A stretch of 64,000 bases of DNA. It comes from Mycolicibacterium sp. J2 (GTDB lineage: Bacteria > Actinomycetota > Actinomycetes > Mycobacteriales > Mycobacteriaceae). The position numbers were made by a program, and so were the translations under genes. A model generated the notes under the pieces. It saw only the letters and a program-made list of their open reading frames with translations. It had not been told where the DNA came from and searched no databases. Where the stretch lies: NCBI RefSeq assembly GCF_026240945.1, contig NZ_JAPFPY010000011.1, positions 124,001 to 188,000 of the forward strand, written 5' to 3'. This document shows, one piece after another, positions 33,609 to 45,431 of the stretch (position 1 is its first letter; the number at the start of each line of letters is the position of its first letter).

Positions 33609-33726
33609 AGGCGCGCCTGCCGCGCGAACACCCGGCCCAGGGACTAAGGTGTTGAGCAGGCAGCGGTTTCGCGGCTCGCAACGGGGCGACGCGCGAGGGC
33701 CGCTGGCCGTTGGGGGAACAGTGACC

Positions 33727-33927
33727 ATGTCCACTACGCACCGACCGGACGCATCCATGTCGGCGCTCGTCGACATCATCAAGTTCGCGGTCGCGGAGTC
33801 CGTCCGATCGGCCGGTGGAAACCAGCTCGACATCGATCGGGTGGCCGTCGCGGCCGCCTACGCGGCGTGGTGCTGGGGTTCGGCGTCGGCGTTCGAAACC
33901 GTCCCCCAGGTATGTCATCAGACCTAG
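33727..33927 (+). CDS. Small hypothetical protein
   Basis: A 66-residue open frame with ATG at 33727 and GGGGGAA 9 bases upstream. The product (SALVDIIKFAVAESVRSAGG, AVAAAYAAWCWGS) is mostly helical and mildly hydrophobic, with two Cys. I recognise no family. It is kept because of the ribosome binding site and because nothing else explains the stretch. Confidence 0.45.
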   Translation: MSTTHRPDASMSALVDIIKFAVAESVRSAGGNQLDIDRVAVAAAYAAWCWGSASAFETVPQVCHQT

Positions 33928-33939
33928 ACCAGGCCGGCG

Positions 33940-34437
33940 GTGAGTAGGCTCGCCGAGGTGTCCATCAGTGCCCAAGACCTCGAATATCTGCGCCGCTGCG
34001 CCGAACTGGCCGAGTCGGCACTCGATGACGGCGACGAGCCGTTCGGATCGCTACTGGTCGACGCGACCGGCCGGACCCGCTTCGAGGACCGCAACCGGGT
34101 GGCCGGGGGCGATGCGACCCAGCACCCCGAGTTCGCCATCGCCCGCTGGGCCGTCGAGCACCTGACACCCGAGGAGCGCCGCACCGCGACGGTATACACC
34201 TCGGGTGAACACTGCCCGATGTGCGCGGCGGCGCACGCCTGGGTGGGGTTGGGGCGCATCGTGTACGCGGCGTCCGCAGCCCAGCTGAGCCAGTGGTGCA
34301 CCGAATGGGGCGCGCCACCGACCCCCGTGGCCCCGTTGCCCATCGACACCGTGGCCCCCGGCCTGCACACCGACGGGCCGGCCGCCGAGCTGACCGAACG
34401 GATGCGCGCCCTGTACGAAGCGAAGTTCCGGCCATGA
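33940..34437 (+). CDS. Nucleoside/guanine deaminase-like zinc enzyme
   Basis: A protein of about 165 residues with the cytidine/deoxycytidylate deaminase fold. It has the zinc motifs HPEFAIA (His-x-Glu) and SGEHCPMCAAAHAW (CPxC). EPFGSLLVDATG resembles the substrate region of guanine and tRNA-adenosine deaminases. It lacks the longer tail of TadA, so a free-base or small-molecule deaminase is more likely. GTG 33958 is an alternative start. The stop overlaps the GH13 gene by 4 bases. Confidence 0.8.
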   Translation: MSRLAEVSISAQDLEYLRRCAELAESALDDGDEPFGSLLVDATGRTRFEDRNRVAGGDATQHPEFAIARWAVEHLTPEERRTATVYTSGEHCPMCAAAHAWVGLGRIVYAASAAQLSQWCTEWGAPPTPVAPLPIDTVAPGLHTDGPAAELTERMRALYEAKFRP

Positions 34438-35723
34438 CCGATCCGGATTGGGTCGCCCATGCCATCTGGTGGCAGATCTATCCGCTGGGGTTCGTCGGCG
34501 CCTTTCCCGCCGATCCGCCGCCACAGCCCGGTGAGCATCGGCTGTTGCGCATCGTGGAATGGCTGGACCACGCCGTCGAACTCGGTTGCTCGGGTATCGC
34601 GCTCGGACCGATCTTCGCCTCCCGCACGCACGGGTACGACACCACCGACCACTATCGGATCGACCCCCGACTCGGCGACGACGCGGATTTCGACCGGCTG
34701 GTCGACGAAGCGCGCCGGCGCGGTCTGCGGGTACTGCTCGACGGTGTCTTCAACCACGTCGGCACCGAGTTCCCGCGTTACCGTCAGGCCCAGGAGCGGC
34801 CCGAGGGCGCCGACACCGGCTGGTTCCGTCGGGGGCGCGACGGGTTCGCGAACTTCGAGGGCCACGGCGAACTGATCACGCTCAACCACGGCAATCCCGA
34901 GGTCGTCGCCTACACCGTCGACGTGATGGCGCACTGGTTGGACCGCGGCGCCGACGGCTGGCGGCTGGACGCGGCATATGCGGTGCCGGAACGGTTCTGG
35001 GCCGCGGTGCTGCCGGCCGTGCGGCAACGGCATCCGCAGGCGTGGTTCGTCGGCGAGGTGATCCACGGCGACTACCCGGCGCAGGTGCAGGCGGCGGGTT
35101 TCGACTCGGTGACGCAGTACGAACTGTGGAAGGCCGTCTGGAGCAGCCTCAACGACGGCAACTTCCACGAACTGGACTGGGCGTTGCGACGCCACAACGA
35201 CTTCCTGGACACCTTCGTGCCGCTCACGTTCGTCGGCAACCACGACGTGACGCGAATCGCCAGCCGCCTCGACGACCCGCGCCACCTGGAACACGCCCTG
35301 GTGCTGTTGCTCACCACCGGCGGCACCCCCAGCATCTATGCCGGCGACGAATGGGCCTGGCAGGCCGTCAAGGAGGAGCGAGCCGGCGGCGACGACGCCA
35401 TCCGCCCCGAATTCGGCGGGCGCCCAACGGGTCACAACGACACCCTGCAGTTGCACCAATACCTCATCGGCTTGCGGCGCAGGCACTCGTGGTTGCACAC
35501 CGCGCGCACCGAGGCCATCGCGGTCAGCAATACCGGTTACGTGTACCGGACCGCCGCCGGAGGCGCTGAGCTGACCGTGGCACTCAACGTCGGTGCCGAG
35601 CCGTTACGGGCCACCCTGCCCCGGCCGGGGCAGGTCATCGCGGGCTCCGGTGCCCCGCCGCCGGATGTCGTGTCCGACATCGTGGTCCCGCCGCACGGCT
35701 GGGTGATCATCGATCCCCGGTGA
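34434..35723 (+). CDS. GH13 alpha-amylase family enzyme
   Basis: A 429-residue (beta/alpha)8 glycoside hydrolase. GH13 motifs in order: LLDGVFNHVG (region I), DGWRLDAAYA with the nucleophile Asp (II), WFVGEVIHG with the acid/base Glu (III) and FVGNHDVTR (IV). A short C-terminal beta domain follows. It is small for the family and has no signal peptide, so it acts on intracellular alpha-glucans or maltose-like sugars. The ATGA overlap with the deaminase gene indicates coupling, an odd pairing. Confidence 0.87.
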   Translation: MTDPDWVAHAIWWQIYPLGFVGAFPADPPPQPGEHRLLRIVEWLDHAVELGCSGIALGPIFASRTHGYDTTDHYRIDPRLGDDADFDRLVDEARRRGLRVLLDGVFNHVGTEFPRYRQAQERPEGADTGWFRRGRDGFANFEGHGELITLNHGNPEVVAYTVDVMAHWLDRGADGWRLDAAYAVPERFWAAVLPAVRQRHPQAWFVGEVIHGDYPAQVQAAGFDSVTQYELWKAVWSSLNDGNFHELDWALRRHNDFLDTFVPLTFVGNHDVTRIASRLDDPRHLEHALVLLLTTGGTPSIYAGDEWAWQAVKEERAGGDDAIRPEFGGRPTGHNDTLQLHQYLIGLRRRHSWLHTARTEAIAVSNTGYVYRTAAGGAELTVALNVGAEPLRATLPRPGQVIAGSGAPPPDVVSDIVVPPHGWVIIDPR

Positions 35724-35788
35724 CCCATCACTGCGAATATCTGCCAACATCGGAAATGGCGTGGTGAAACGCCTAAGCTCTCGAACCG

Positions 35789-37959
35789 ATGACCACGACA
35801 ACGAAAAGCCCGACGGATTCCGATTCGGGTGACGCACCGGCACCGCCGAAATTGAGCCGCCGGTTTCTTGCCCGCGTGAGCATCCAATCCAAATTGTTGG
35901 TGATGCTGCTGGCGACCAGCATCCTGTCGGCTGCCGTGGTCGGGGCCATCGGCTATCAGTCCGGCCGGGAATCGCTGCGCAACTCGGCATTCGACCGCCT
36001 GACCGAGATCCGGCAATCGCAGAGCAGGCAACTGGCCGCCCAGATTTCCGATCTGAAGAACTCGTTGGTCATCTACACCCGCGGGGCGACCACCACCCAG
36101 GCCCTGCAGGCGTTCACCGCCGGCTTCGATCAGCTGGCCAACGCCGCCGTCACTCCGCAGCAGCAACAGTCGGTCACGGATTACTACACCAACCAATTCG
36201 CCAAGGTGGAGGACAACCAGAACGGCGACGATGTCGACGTGTCGGCCTTGCTGCCGACCTCGAACGCGGAGAAGTACCTGCAGGCCTACTACACGGCACC
36301 GTTCACCGATTTCGACAAGGCGATCCTGAACGACGATGCCCGCGACGGCAGCGCCTGGTCGGCGGCCAACGCCAGATACAACGACTTCTTCCGGGAGATC
36401 GTCACCCGGTTCGAATTCGAGGATGCCCTGCTGTTGGACACCAGAGGAAACGTCGTCTATTCGGCGTACAAGGGCGTCGACCTGGGCACCAATATCCTCA
36501 ACGGCCCGTACCGCGCCGGCAATCTGACAGATGCCTACCTCAAGGCCATGGCCTCCAACGCCGTCGATTACGTCGCCGTCACCGATTTCGGTGACTACCA
36601 GCCGGCACCGTCGCCGACCGCGTGGCTGGTCTCCCCCGTCGGTGAACTCGGGAAGGTGCAGGGCGTGCTGGCCCTGCAGTTCCCGGTATCGAAAATCAAC
36701 CGGCTGATGACCATGGACAAGCGCTGGGAAGAATCCGGTATGGGCAAAACCGGCGAAACCTATATCGTCGGCACGGACGATCTGATGCGTTCGGATTCCC
36801 GGCTGTTCGTCGAGGATCCCCAGCGGTTCAAGCGCGAGGTGATCGACGCGGGCACCCCGCCCGATGTCGCGCAGAACTCCATTCGCGAGGACGGCACCAC
36901 GCTGGTGCAACCGGTGGGCAGTGAAGCCACCAAGTTGGCGCTGCGCGGCCAGCGCGGCACCCTCATCGCCGGCGACTATCTGGGCAAGGAGACCCTGCAG
37001 GCCTATGCCCCCGTCGACATCGACGGACTGCACTGGGCGATGATCGCCAAGATCGACACCGCCGAGGCGTTCGCGCCGGTATCCGCGTTCACCCGCAACC
37101 TGGTGCTGTCCACGGCCGGGATCATCTTCGTGGTCTCCATCGCGGCGATGCTGCTGGCCCGGTTCTTCATCCAGCCGATCAGGCGTTTGGAGGCCGGCGC
37201 CCAGCAGATCAGCTCCGGTGACTACGGCGTCACCGTGCCGGTGCTGTCCAAGGACGAGTTCGGCGATCTGACAGTCGCTTTCAATGGGATGAGCCGCAAC
37301 CTGGCGATCAAGGAGGACCTGCTCAACGAACAGCGCAGGGAGAACGATCGACTGTTGCTGTCGCTGATGCCCGAACCCGTGGTGGCCCGCTACCGGGAGG
37401 GCGAGGAGACCATCGCCCAGGATCATCAGGACGTGACGGTGATCTTCGCCGATATCGCCGGACTCGACGAGTTGTCGGCGCAGCTGAGCTCGGATGCGGC
37501 ACTGGCCATCATCAACCGGTTGGTGCGCCAGTTCGACGCCGCGGCCGAGAGCTTGGGCGTGGAACGGGTCCGCACCCTGCACAACGGCTACCTGGCCAGC
37601 TGCGGACTCAGCGTACCCAGACTCGACAATGTCCGTCGCACAGTCGATTTCGCCCTGGAGATGCAGCGCATCGTGGATCGCTACAACGGCGAGACGGGCA
37701 ATAATCTGCAGCTGCGAGCGGGCATCGACACCGGAACCGTCACCAGCGGCTTGGTCGGCCGGTCCAGCCTGGCCTACGACATGTGGGGTGACACCGTCGA
37801 TCTGGCCAACCAGGTGCAGAGCGGCTCCGCGCAGCCGGGCGTCTACGTGACGGCACGGGTACGCGATGCGGTGAGCGATCCGGACCTGTTCGTCCCCGCG
37901 GGTGAAATCACCGGTCCTGGCGGATCCGAGCCGGTGTGGCGGCTCACGGAGCGCCGGCC

Positions 37960-37963
<4 letters not shown>
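35789..37963 (+). CDS. Membrane receptor with degenerate class III cyclase domain
   Basis: A 724-residue protein: TM helix at about 33-55, a large extracytosolic Cache-like sensor (about 60-430), TM helix at about 433-455, HAMP (about 456-510), and a class III cyclase domain (about 540-715). The first metal Asp is kept (D555 in FADIAGL), but several key positions differ. The substrate Lys is R595, the second metal Asp is N599 (VRTLHNGYL), and the transition-state Asn and Arg are D671 and Q675 (TVDLANQ). It is probably inactive as a cyclase. The layout corresponds to Rv2435c. It overlaps the MscS-CNBD gene (GTGA). Confidence 0.85.
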
Positions 37964-40535
<2,572 letters not shown>

Positions 40536-40554
40536 CGGATCTGCCCGAAACCAC

Positions 40555-40596
40555 AGGGAGCCTGCCGCACCCCCCCGAGCGGCAGGCTCCCTGCTT
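40555..40596. terminator. Intrinsic terminator after fbpC
   Basis: A 14-base perfect GC-rich stem (AGGGAGCCTGCCGC at 40555-40568 with its complement at 40579-40592) has a 10-base loop and is followed by GCTTTT. It lies 20 bases after the fbpC stop and next to the convergent YhgE/Pip gene. This is the most canonical terminator in the window. Confidence 0.85.
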
Positions 40597-40597
40597 T

Positions 40598-42559
40598 TCA
40601 CGGTTTGACGGCCGGCATGAGGGTGGAGATGGTCCACATCCGATTCCGCCGCGCGGACAACGACGAGACCAGCAGGCCCACGGCCCCGATGATCACCAGG
40701 ACCACGACGGCCTGCCACAGCCTGCCGTCCACACCGCCCAACACCAGCTGGCGTAAACCGTTGACGCCGAATGTCATCGGGTCAAAGCGGTGGATGAACT
40801 GGAACGGCTTGGACGTCGTCTCCACCGGATACAGCCCACCCGCGCTGACCAGCTGCACCATCAGCAGCGCCATCAGCAGGACCCGGCCCAGCGTCGGCCC
40901 CACCAGTGCGTTGACCGCTTGAGCGGCGGCCACGAAAGCGCAGGCGATCAGCACCATGAACGCGAGCATCGCGACCGGGTGCTCGGCGTGCAGCCCGAGG
41001 GCGAAACGCACCACCGCGTACAGGATGACAGCCTGACACGCCCCGATCGCCGCGGCAGGCAGATAACTGGCCAGCACCACCCGTAGCGGGTGCACCTCGG
41101 CCGCGACCGCGCGGGACTGCAACGGCCGCAACACCATCCACAACATCAACGCGCCGAAGAACAGGGCCAGCGTGAGGAAGAACGGGGCCATGCCGGTACC
41201 GAAGTTCGGCGCGCCGTTCTCATGCGAGGCCCGCAGGCTGACCGGGCCGCCGATGGTGTCGGCGATCGCGTCCTTCTGCTGATCGGTCCACTGGGGCACC
41301 TGCTGGGCACCGTCGGCCAACTTGCCTGCCAGTTCCGAGGCACCGTCTCGCAGTTGCCCGGTGCCCGACTTCAGCTGATGCGCGCCTTCATCCAACCGCA
41401 CGAGGCCGCTGTTCAGTTCGGCGCTGCCGGTGGCCACGCGGTCGGCGCCGTCACGCAACTGCGTCAGCTTGTCGGTGAGATCCTGACCACTGCGACCCAG
41501 GTCGTCCAGTGAGCGGCTCAACGCACTGTCCGGCGTCCGCAGCACCGATGACATCGCGATCGCGGAATCCTCTGCGCTGGACAGCTGCTGGCGGATCTGC
41601 GGGCTGAACTGGTGGGCTTGCAGCTGATTCTGGATGTCGCGCAACGAGTTCGCCGCGCCGGCGGCCAGCGGATCCGGACTGGCGGCGAGCTGGTCGATCA
41701 CCGGTCCCAGCCCCTTGGCCGCCCGGTCCTGGGTGTCGGCGATCGTGTCGAGTTGGTGGGTCGCCTGCCGCAGCGCGGTGACCCCGGTGCGCAACTGCTC
41801 GTCGCTGCCACCCAACTGCGACAGTGCCCTACTGACCGTGATCATCGGGTCGGTCGCCTTATTGATCGCCGCGGACAGCTGACGGGCCCCGGTGGCCAGT
41901 TCGGCCGAGCCGGTCTTGGCGGAGTCCAGGCCGGTGGCGAGTTGACCGGCGCCGTCGTCGGCACGGACGGTTCCGTCGGCGAGCTGCTGCGCGCCGACGG
42001 CCGCCTGCTTGATCCCCGATCCGGAGGAAACCACCACGGAGAGAACCTGGTTCACCGACTGGCCGGCGATCCGTGCGGAGACGGCGTTGAGCACCTGCTC
42101 GATCGCGGTGTGCCCGATGCTGCCGGAGATGTAGTTGTTGGCGTCGTTGTAGACGGCGATCAGATCGGCCTTCTTCGGGTTCCCGGTCACCGGCGAGGCG
42201 ACCGCCTCACTGAAGTCGGGTGGCAATTCCAGCATGAAGTAGTACTTGCCGTGTTCCACCCCGCTGCGCGCCTCCTCGGGATCGACGACGTGCCAATCCA
42301 ATCCGCCGTCGGCGAGCAGGCTCTTGGCCACCTGATCGCCCGCGTCGATGCGCTGGCCCGAAACCTCGGTTCCCCGATCGGAATTGACCAGCGCCACCGG
42401 CATCTTGTCGACGTGCCCGAATGGATCCCAGTACGCCCACAGGTACAGCGCGCCGTACACCAGCGGCATGAGCATCAACACCGCGATGCCGATACGCCCC
42501 AGCCGGCTGCGGCCGAATCGTTTGGCTTCCGAACCGAAAGCGAATACGGCCGCCATCAC
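40598..42559 (-). CDS. YhgE/Pip-family membrane protein
   Basis: A 653-residue protein with one N-terminal helix, a long extracytosolic region and five to six C-terminal helices, the YhgE/Pip (phage-infection-protein-like) architecture. The N-terminus WAYWDPFGHVDKMPVALVNSDRGTEVSG is the family signature. The middle region is an Ala/Gly/Leu-rich coiled coil with repeats like LATGLDSAKTGSAELATGARQLS. The C-terminal half resembles ABC-2 permeases, which would match the ATPase-like partner gene. GTG 42559 overlaps the stop of that gene (GTGA); ATG 42556 is an alternative. Confidence 0.87.
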   Translation of the reverse strand: MMAAVFAFGSEAKRFGRSRLGRIGIAVLMLMPLVYGALYLWAYWDPFGHVDKMPVALVNSDRGTEVSGQRIDAGDQVAKSLLADGGLDWHVVDPEEARSGVEHGKYYFMLELPPDFSEAVASPVTGNPKKADLIAVYNDANNYISGSIGHTAIEQVLNAVSARIAGQSVNQVLSVVVSSGSGIKQAAVGAQQLADGTVRADDGAGQLATGLDSAKTGSAELATGARQLSAAINKATDPMITVSRALSQLGGSDEQLRTGVTALRQATHQLDTIADTQDRAAKGLGPVIDQLAASPDPLAAGAANSLRDIQNQLQAHQFSPQIRQQLSSAEDSAIAMSSVLRTPDSALSRSLDDLGRSGQDLTDKLTQLRDGADRVATGSAELNSGLVRLDEGAHQLKSGTGQLRDGASELAGKLADGAQQVPQWTDQQKDAIADTIGGPVSLRASHENGAPNFGTGMAPFFLTLALFFGALMLWMVLRPLQSRAVAAEVHPLRVVLASYLPAAAIGACQAVILYAVVRFALGLHAEHPVAMLAFMVLIACAFVAAAQAVNALVGPTLGRVLLMALLMVQLVSAGGLYPVETTSKPFQFIHRFDPMTFGVNGLRQLVLGGVDGRLWQAVVVLVIIGAVGLLVSSLSARRNRMWTISTLMPAVKP

Positions 42560-43308
42560 AGGCCTCCCATCAAAGCGCGAACATCGTGCAGTTGGTGCCC
42601 GGCAGCGGTGCTGCCCAGCGTGTCGGCAGCGGTGCTGCCCGTCGGCCCGGCAGCGGTGCTGCCCAGCGGGTTGGTGACGCCGACGACGACGGTGCGTCGC
42701 GCGGCGAGCGCGGCGAGCCGATCCACGGCCGCCGCGCGCTGCTCCTGGTCGCGCACCTGTTCCAGGTCACCGACCACCAGGACGTCGCGATCGCTCATCA
42801 GCGCCAGGGTGACGCGCAGCAGGAACAGCTCGATATCGGTCAGGTCGCCGATATAGGCGTCCAGCGCTGGTGCGGTGAGGTCACCGAACACGTCGACCAG
42901 GAGGTCGTATCCGGCGCCCGGGCCGACCTTGCGGTACCACGGCGACAGCCAGCGTCGCTGCTCGGCCAGCACCGTCGCGACCGTGACGGCGTCCTCGAGT
43001 TCGTCGATATCGGCGAAGGCGGCGATGGCGCAGTGCCGCCGGATCCGGGGTGGGGTCGTCGCGCCACACACCGACACCGTGCCGGCGGTCGGGGCCAGCC
43101 GTCCGGCCAGCGCCAGCAGCAACGCGCTCTGCGGGTGACCGCCCGGCATCTGAATCGCGTGGAACCCCGCATCCAGCGACAGGTCGACGCCGGCGAACAG
43201 TGGACCGTGTTCGCCGTCGACCCGGAGTCCGGCCGCGGTGATGACCGGTGGAGCAGTGTCCGTGCTGACCGTCGCGGCGGTGGTCTCGGAAGTGGTGTCG
43301 TTCAACAT
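42556..43308 (-). CDS. ABC-ATPase-like protein with degenerate nucleotide-binding motifs
   Basis: A 250-residue protein with the overall order of an ABC ATPase, but the Walker A reads MPGGHPQSALLLALAG with Q60 in place of the catalytic Lys. The signature motif is LTDIELFLLRVTLAL instead of LSGGQ, and Walker B is DVLVVGDLEQV. The C-terminus carries three GSTAA repeats. It is translationally coupled to the YhgE/Pip gene, so the pair looks like a permease with a non-hydrolysing or structural ATPase-like subunit. Two TetR-type palindromes lie upstream. Confidence 0.8.
   Translation of the reverse strand: MLNDTTSETTAATVSTDTAPPVITAAGLRVDGEHGPLFAGVDLSLDAGFHAIQMPGGHPQSALLLALAGRLAPTAGTVSVCGATTPPRIRRHCAIAAFADIDELEDAVTVATVLAEQRRWLSPWYRKVGPGAGYDLLVDVFGDLTAPALDAYIGDLTDIELFLLRVTLALMSDRDVLVVGDLEQVRDQEQRAAAVDRLAALAARRTVVVGVTNPLGSTAAGPTGSTAADTLGSTAAGHQLHDVRALMGGL
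42601..42664. repeat. Three 24-bp period repeats in the ATPase-like gene
   Basis: GGCAGCGGTGCTGCCC occurs at 42601-42616, 42625-42640 and 42649-42664. Each unit is itself an inverted repeat (GGCAG/CTGCC). Read on the coding strand they give an 8-residue repeat around GSTAA in the C-terminal tail. Copy number is likely variable between strains. Confidence 0.85.
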
Positions 43309-43318
43309 CTTCTCTTTC

Positions 43319-43334
43319 GATACTCGTGAGTATC
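43319..43334. promoter_or_regulatory. TetR-type operator 1
   Basis: GATACTCGTGAGTATC is a perfect 16-base palindrome in the 44-base gap between the ATPase-like gene and the divergent TetR gene, starting 11 bases from the former. Its core ATACT(N4)AGTAT is repeated at 43340. Confidence 0.8.
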
Positions 43335-43339
43335 CATTG

Positions 43340-43355
43340 GATACTGGCGAGTATG
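43340..43355. promoter_or_regulatory. TetR-type operator 2
   Basis: GATACTGGCGAGTATG repeats the ATACT(N4)AGTAT core 21 bases from operator 1, two helical turns away. That places two dimers on the same face of the DNA. It overlaps the first possible ATG of the TetR gene, consistent with autorepression. Confidence 0.75.
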
Positions 43356-43970
43356 CTCATGCGCATGAGGGCTGTCAAACAACGCGTTCGGCCCCGGCGT
43401 GAAGACGTTCGGGACCGCATCCTCGACGCCGCGCTGGAGGTGTTCGCCGCCGCCGGGTTCGCCGGGGCGACCATCGACGCGATCGGCCAGGCCGCTGGGT
43501 TCACCAAGGGTGCGGTGTACTCCAACTTCGGGTCCAAGGACGAACTGTTCCTGGCCCTGCTCGATCGGCAGTTCGAACAACGCGGCGCGGTGATCGCCGG
43601 CGCCTTCGGCAGCGGCGCCGGCGACCTGACCGCGACCACCCAGGCGGTGAGCCGGTCGATGCTCGACTCGATCCATGCCCAGCGGGCATATCACCTGGTG
43701 TATCTCGAGTACTGGCTACGCGCGGTGCGCGACCCACAGTTGCGCGACCAACTGGTCGAGCGCAGCCGCGTGGCCGCCGAACACGCCGTACAGGTCGTCG
43801 CGCAGGCGGGGCCGACTCTGACCGGACGTCAACTGGCCGGGCTGGCCAAGCTCTTCCTGGCATTGACCACCGGCATCGCGATGGAGGAAATCCTGCAGCC
43901 GGGCAGTATCACGGTCGAGGGCCTGGAACGGCTGCTCACCGCACTACTGGTGACCACACCGGCGGAATAG
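43353..43970 (+). CDS. TetR-family regulator of the YhgE/Pip pair
   Basis: A regulator of about 205 residues. The TetR DNA-binding domain is ILDAALEVFAAAGFAGATIDAIGQAAGFTKGAVYSNFGSKDELF, and the C-terminal helical domain resembles the TetR_C_6 type. In-frame ATGs lie at 43353, 43359 and 43365; the last (MRAVKQRV) would leave both operators outside the coding region. It should repress itself and the divergent ATPase-like/Pip genes until a hydrophobic ligand binds. It converges on the SDR gene 5 bases away. Confidence 0.87.
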   Translation: MLMRMRAVKQRVRPRREDVRDRILDAALEVFAAAGFAGATIDAIGQAAGFTKGAVYSNFGSKDELFLALLDRQFEQRGAVIAGAFGSGAGDLTATTQAVSRSMLDSIHAQRAYHLVYLEYWLRAVRDPQLRDQLVERSRVAAEHAVQVVAQAGPTLTGRQLAGLAKLFLALTTGIAMEEILQPGSITVEGLERLLTALLVTTPAE

Positions 43971-43974
43971 CCCG

Positions 43975-44709
43975 TCAGCCCTGCACGGTGGGGCGGATGG
44001 TCAGGTCACCGATCTCGACGTCGCGGGGCTGCTCGATGGCGAACGCCACCGCACGTGCCACCGCTTCCGGGGCAATCGCGATGGCGTCCATCGTGGAACG
44101 AGTCTCGGCTGAACCGCCGAGCTCGGTGCGTACGTAACCCGGAGAAACACTGGTGGTGCGGATCACCCCGTCGGTGGACTCCTGCCGCAGCGCCTCCATC
44201 ACGGTGCGGACCGCGTTCTTGGTCGCCGCATACACCCCCATGTTCGGGACGATCTTCAAGCCCGCGGTCGACACCGTGGTGACGACGTCGCCGTGGCCCT
44301 GACGCAAGAACACCGGCATCGCGGCGGCGATCCCGTTGAGCACCCCACGCAGATTGACGTCGATCATGTCCGACCACTCGGAAAGGGCGCCGTCGGCCAG
44401 CGGCCCGAGCGTGGCGATACCGGCGTTGCTGACCAACACGTCCAGCCGGCCATAGGCGTCGACGGCCGCACTCACCAATCGCTGCGCATCCTCGGGCCGG
44501 GTGATGTCCACGGTGGCGCTGACGGCGTCCGCACCGTCGGCGCGCAGGGCAGCTTCCAATTTCGCCAGCCGATCGGCCCGCCGGGCACCCAACACCACCC
44601 GCGCGCCGCGGCGCGCCAGCAGGCCCGCCGTGGCCGCCCCGATCCCGCTGCTGGCACCGGTGATCGCGACGACCTTGCCGACGAGTGGGTCTACCCCAGA
44701 GTCATCCAC
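43975..44709 (-). CDS. Short-chain dehydrogenase/reductase
   Basis: A 244-residue classical SDR. It has cofactor motif TGASSGIGAATAGLLARRGARVVLGARR (Arg-rich, suggesting NADP), NNAG-like VSNAGIA, and the catalytic Ser plus YAATKNAVRTVMEAL (Tyr-x3-Lys). The closest habit is the clavaldehyde-dehydrogenase-like cluster of generic oxidoreductases. It stands alone between the TetR gene and a divergent membrane protein gene. Substrate unknown. Confidence 0.87.
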   Translation of the reverse strand: MDDSGVDPLVGKVVAITGASSGIGAATAGLLARRGARVVLGARRADRLAKLEAALRADGADAVSATVDITRPEDAQRLVSAAVDAYGRLDVLVSNAGIATLGPLADGALSEWSDMIDVNLRGVLNGIAAAMPVFLRQGHGDVVTTVSTAGLKIVPNMGVYAATKNAVRTVMEALRQESTDGVIRTTSVSPGYVRTELGGSAETRSTMDAIAIAPEAVARAVAFAIEQPRDVEIGDLTIRPTVQG

Positions 44710-44795
44710 GCAACGTACGACTCCCGATCAACGACGGTTATTCCGGCGGTCGTGATTCACAGCGGACTGCCAGGGCCAGCACTTAGCGTCGGCGC

Positions 44796-45401
44796 GTGAC
44801 CCCGGTTCTGCGCGGCATGTTGCTCGATATCGCCCCGCCGCTGGTCGGCTACTACGGGCTGCGCGCCCTGGGGGTCTCCGAGTACATCGCCTTGCTCATC
44901 GCGACAGTGCTGGCCGGCATCAAGGTGGGCCACGACGCGATCAAGGCGCGCCGACTCGATCCCTTCGCCGGCTATCTGATGCTGAACTTCGGCCTGAGCC
45001 TGGCCGTCGGCCTGGCCACCCACGACGCCCGGATGCTGATGGTCGGCGACACCCTGGTCGGTGGGATCGGCGCCCTGATCTTCCTGGGCAGCTGCGTGAT
45101 CGGGAAACCGCTGACGCAGGTGGTCGCCGAGCGTGTGACCGGTACCGACGACTCCCCCGAACCCGGCGAGGCGGCGTTCAAGCACCGCGTGCACGTTCTG
45201 CTGTCCGCGATATGGGGAGTCGGTCTCCTCGTCGGCATGTTCGTCAGCTTGGGCGTCATCTTCTCCTTCTCGGTCGACGTCGGGAAGGGGGTGAACACCG
45301 CGGTGTCGCTGGGCGTGACCGCCGTCCTGATCCTGGTGACGATCGTCGTCGCCAAGCGGGCGCGGGCCCGGTGGGAACAAAGGAGCACCCCCCAGAGTTG
45401 A
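44796..45401 (+). CDS. VC0807-like integral membrane protein
   Basis: A 201-residue protein with about five to six helices. RGMLLDIAPPLVGYYGLRALGVSEYIALLIATVLAGIKVG is characteristic of the VC0807/DUF3159-like family of unknown function. It begins at GTG 44796 and ends 30 bases before lon. Whether it is cotranscribed with lon is uncertain because lon has its own strong ribosome binding site. Confidence 0.7.
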   Translation: MTPVLRGMLLDIAPPLVGYYGLRALGVSEYIALLIATVLAGIKVGHDAIKARRLDPFAGYLMLNFGLSLAVGLATHDARMLMVGDTLVGGIGALIFLGSCVIGKPLTQVVAERVTGTDDSPEPGEAAFKHRVHVLLSAIWGVGLLVGMFVSLGVIFSFSVDVGKGVNTAVSLGVTAVLILVTIVVAKRARARWEQRSTPQS

Positions 45402-45431
45402 GCCCATCAGGTTCAACTTTCTGGAGGATTG

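Noticed and set aside
35537-37582. Long antisense frame opposite the receptor gene
   Set aside because: The same GC-skew effect; composition is biased and no start signal is present, whereas the sense gene has clear domains.
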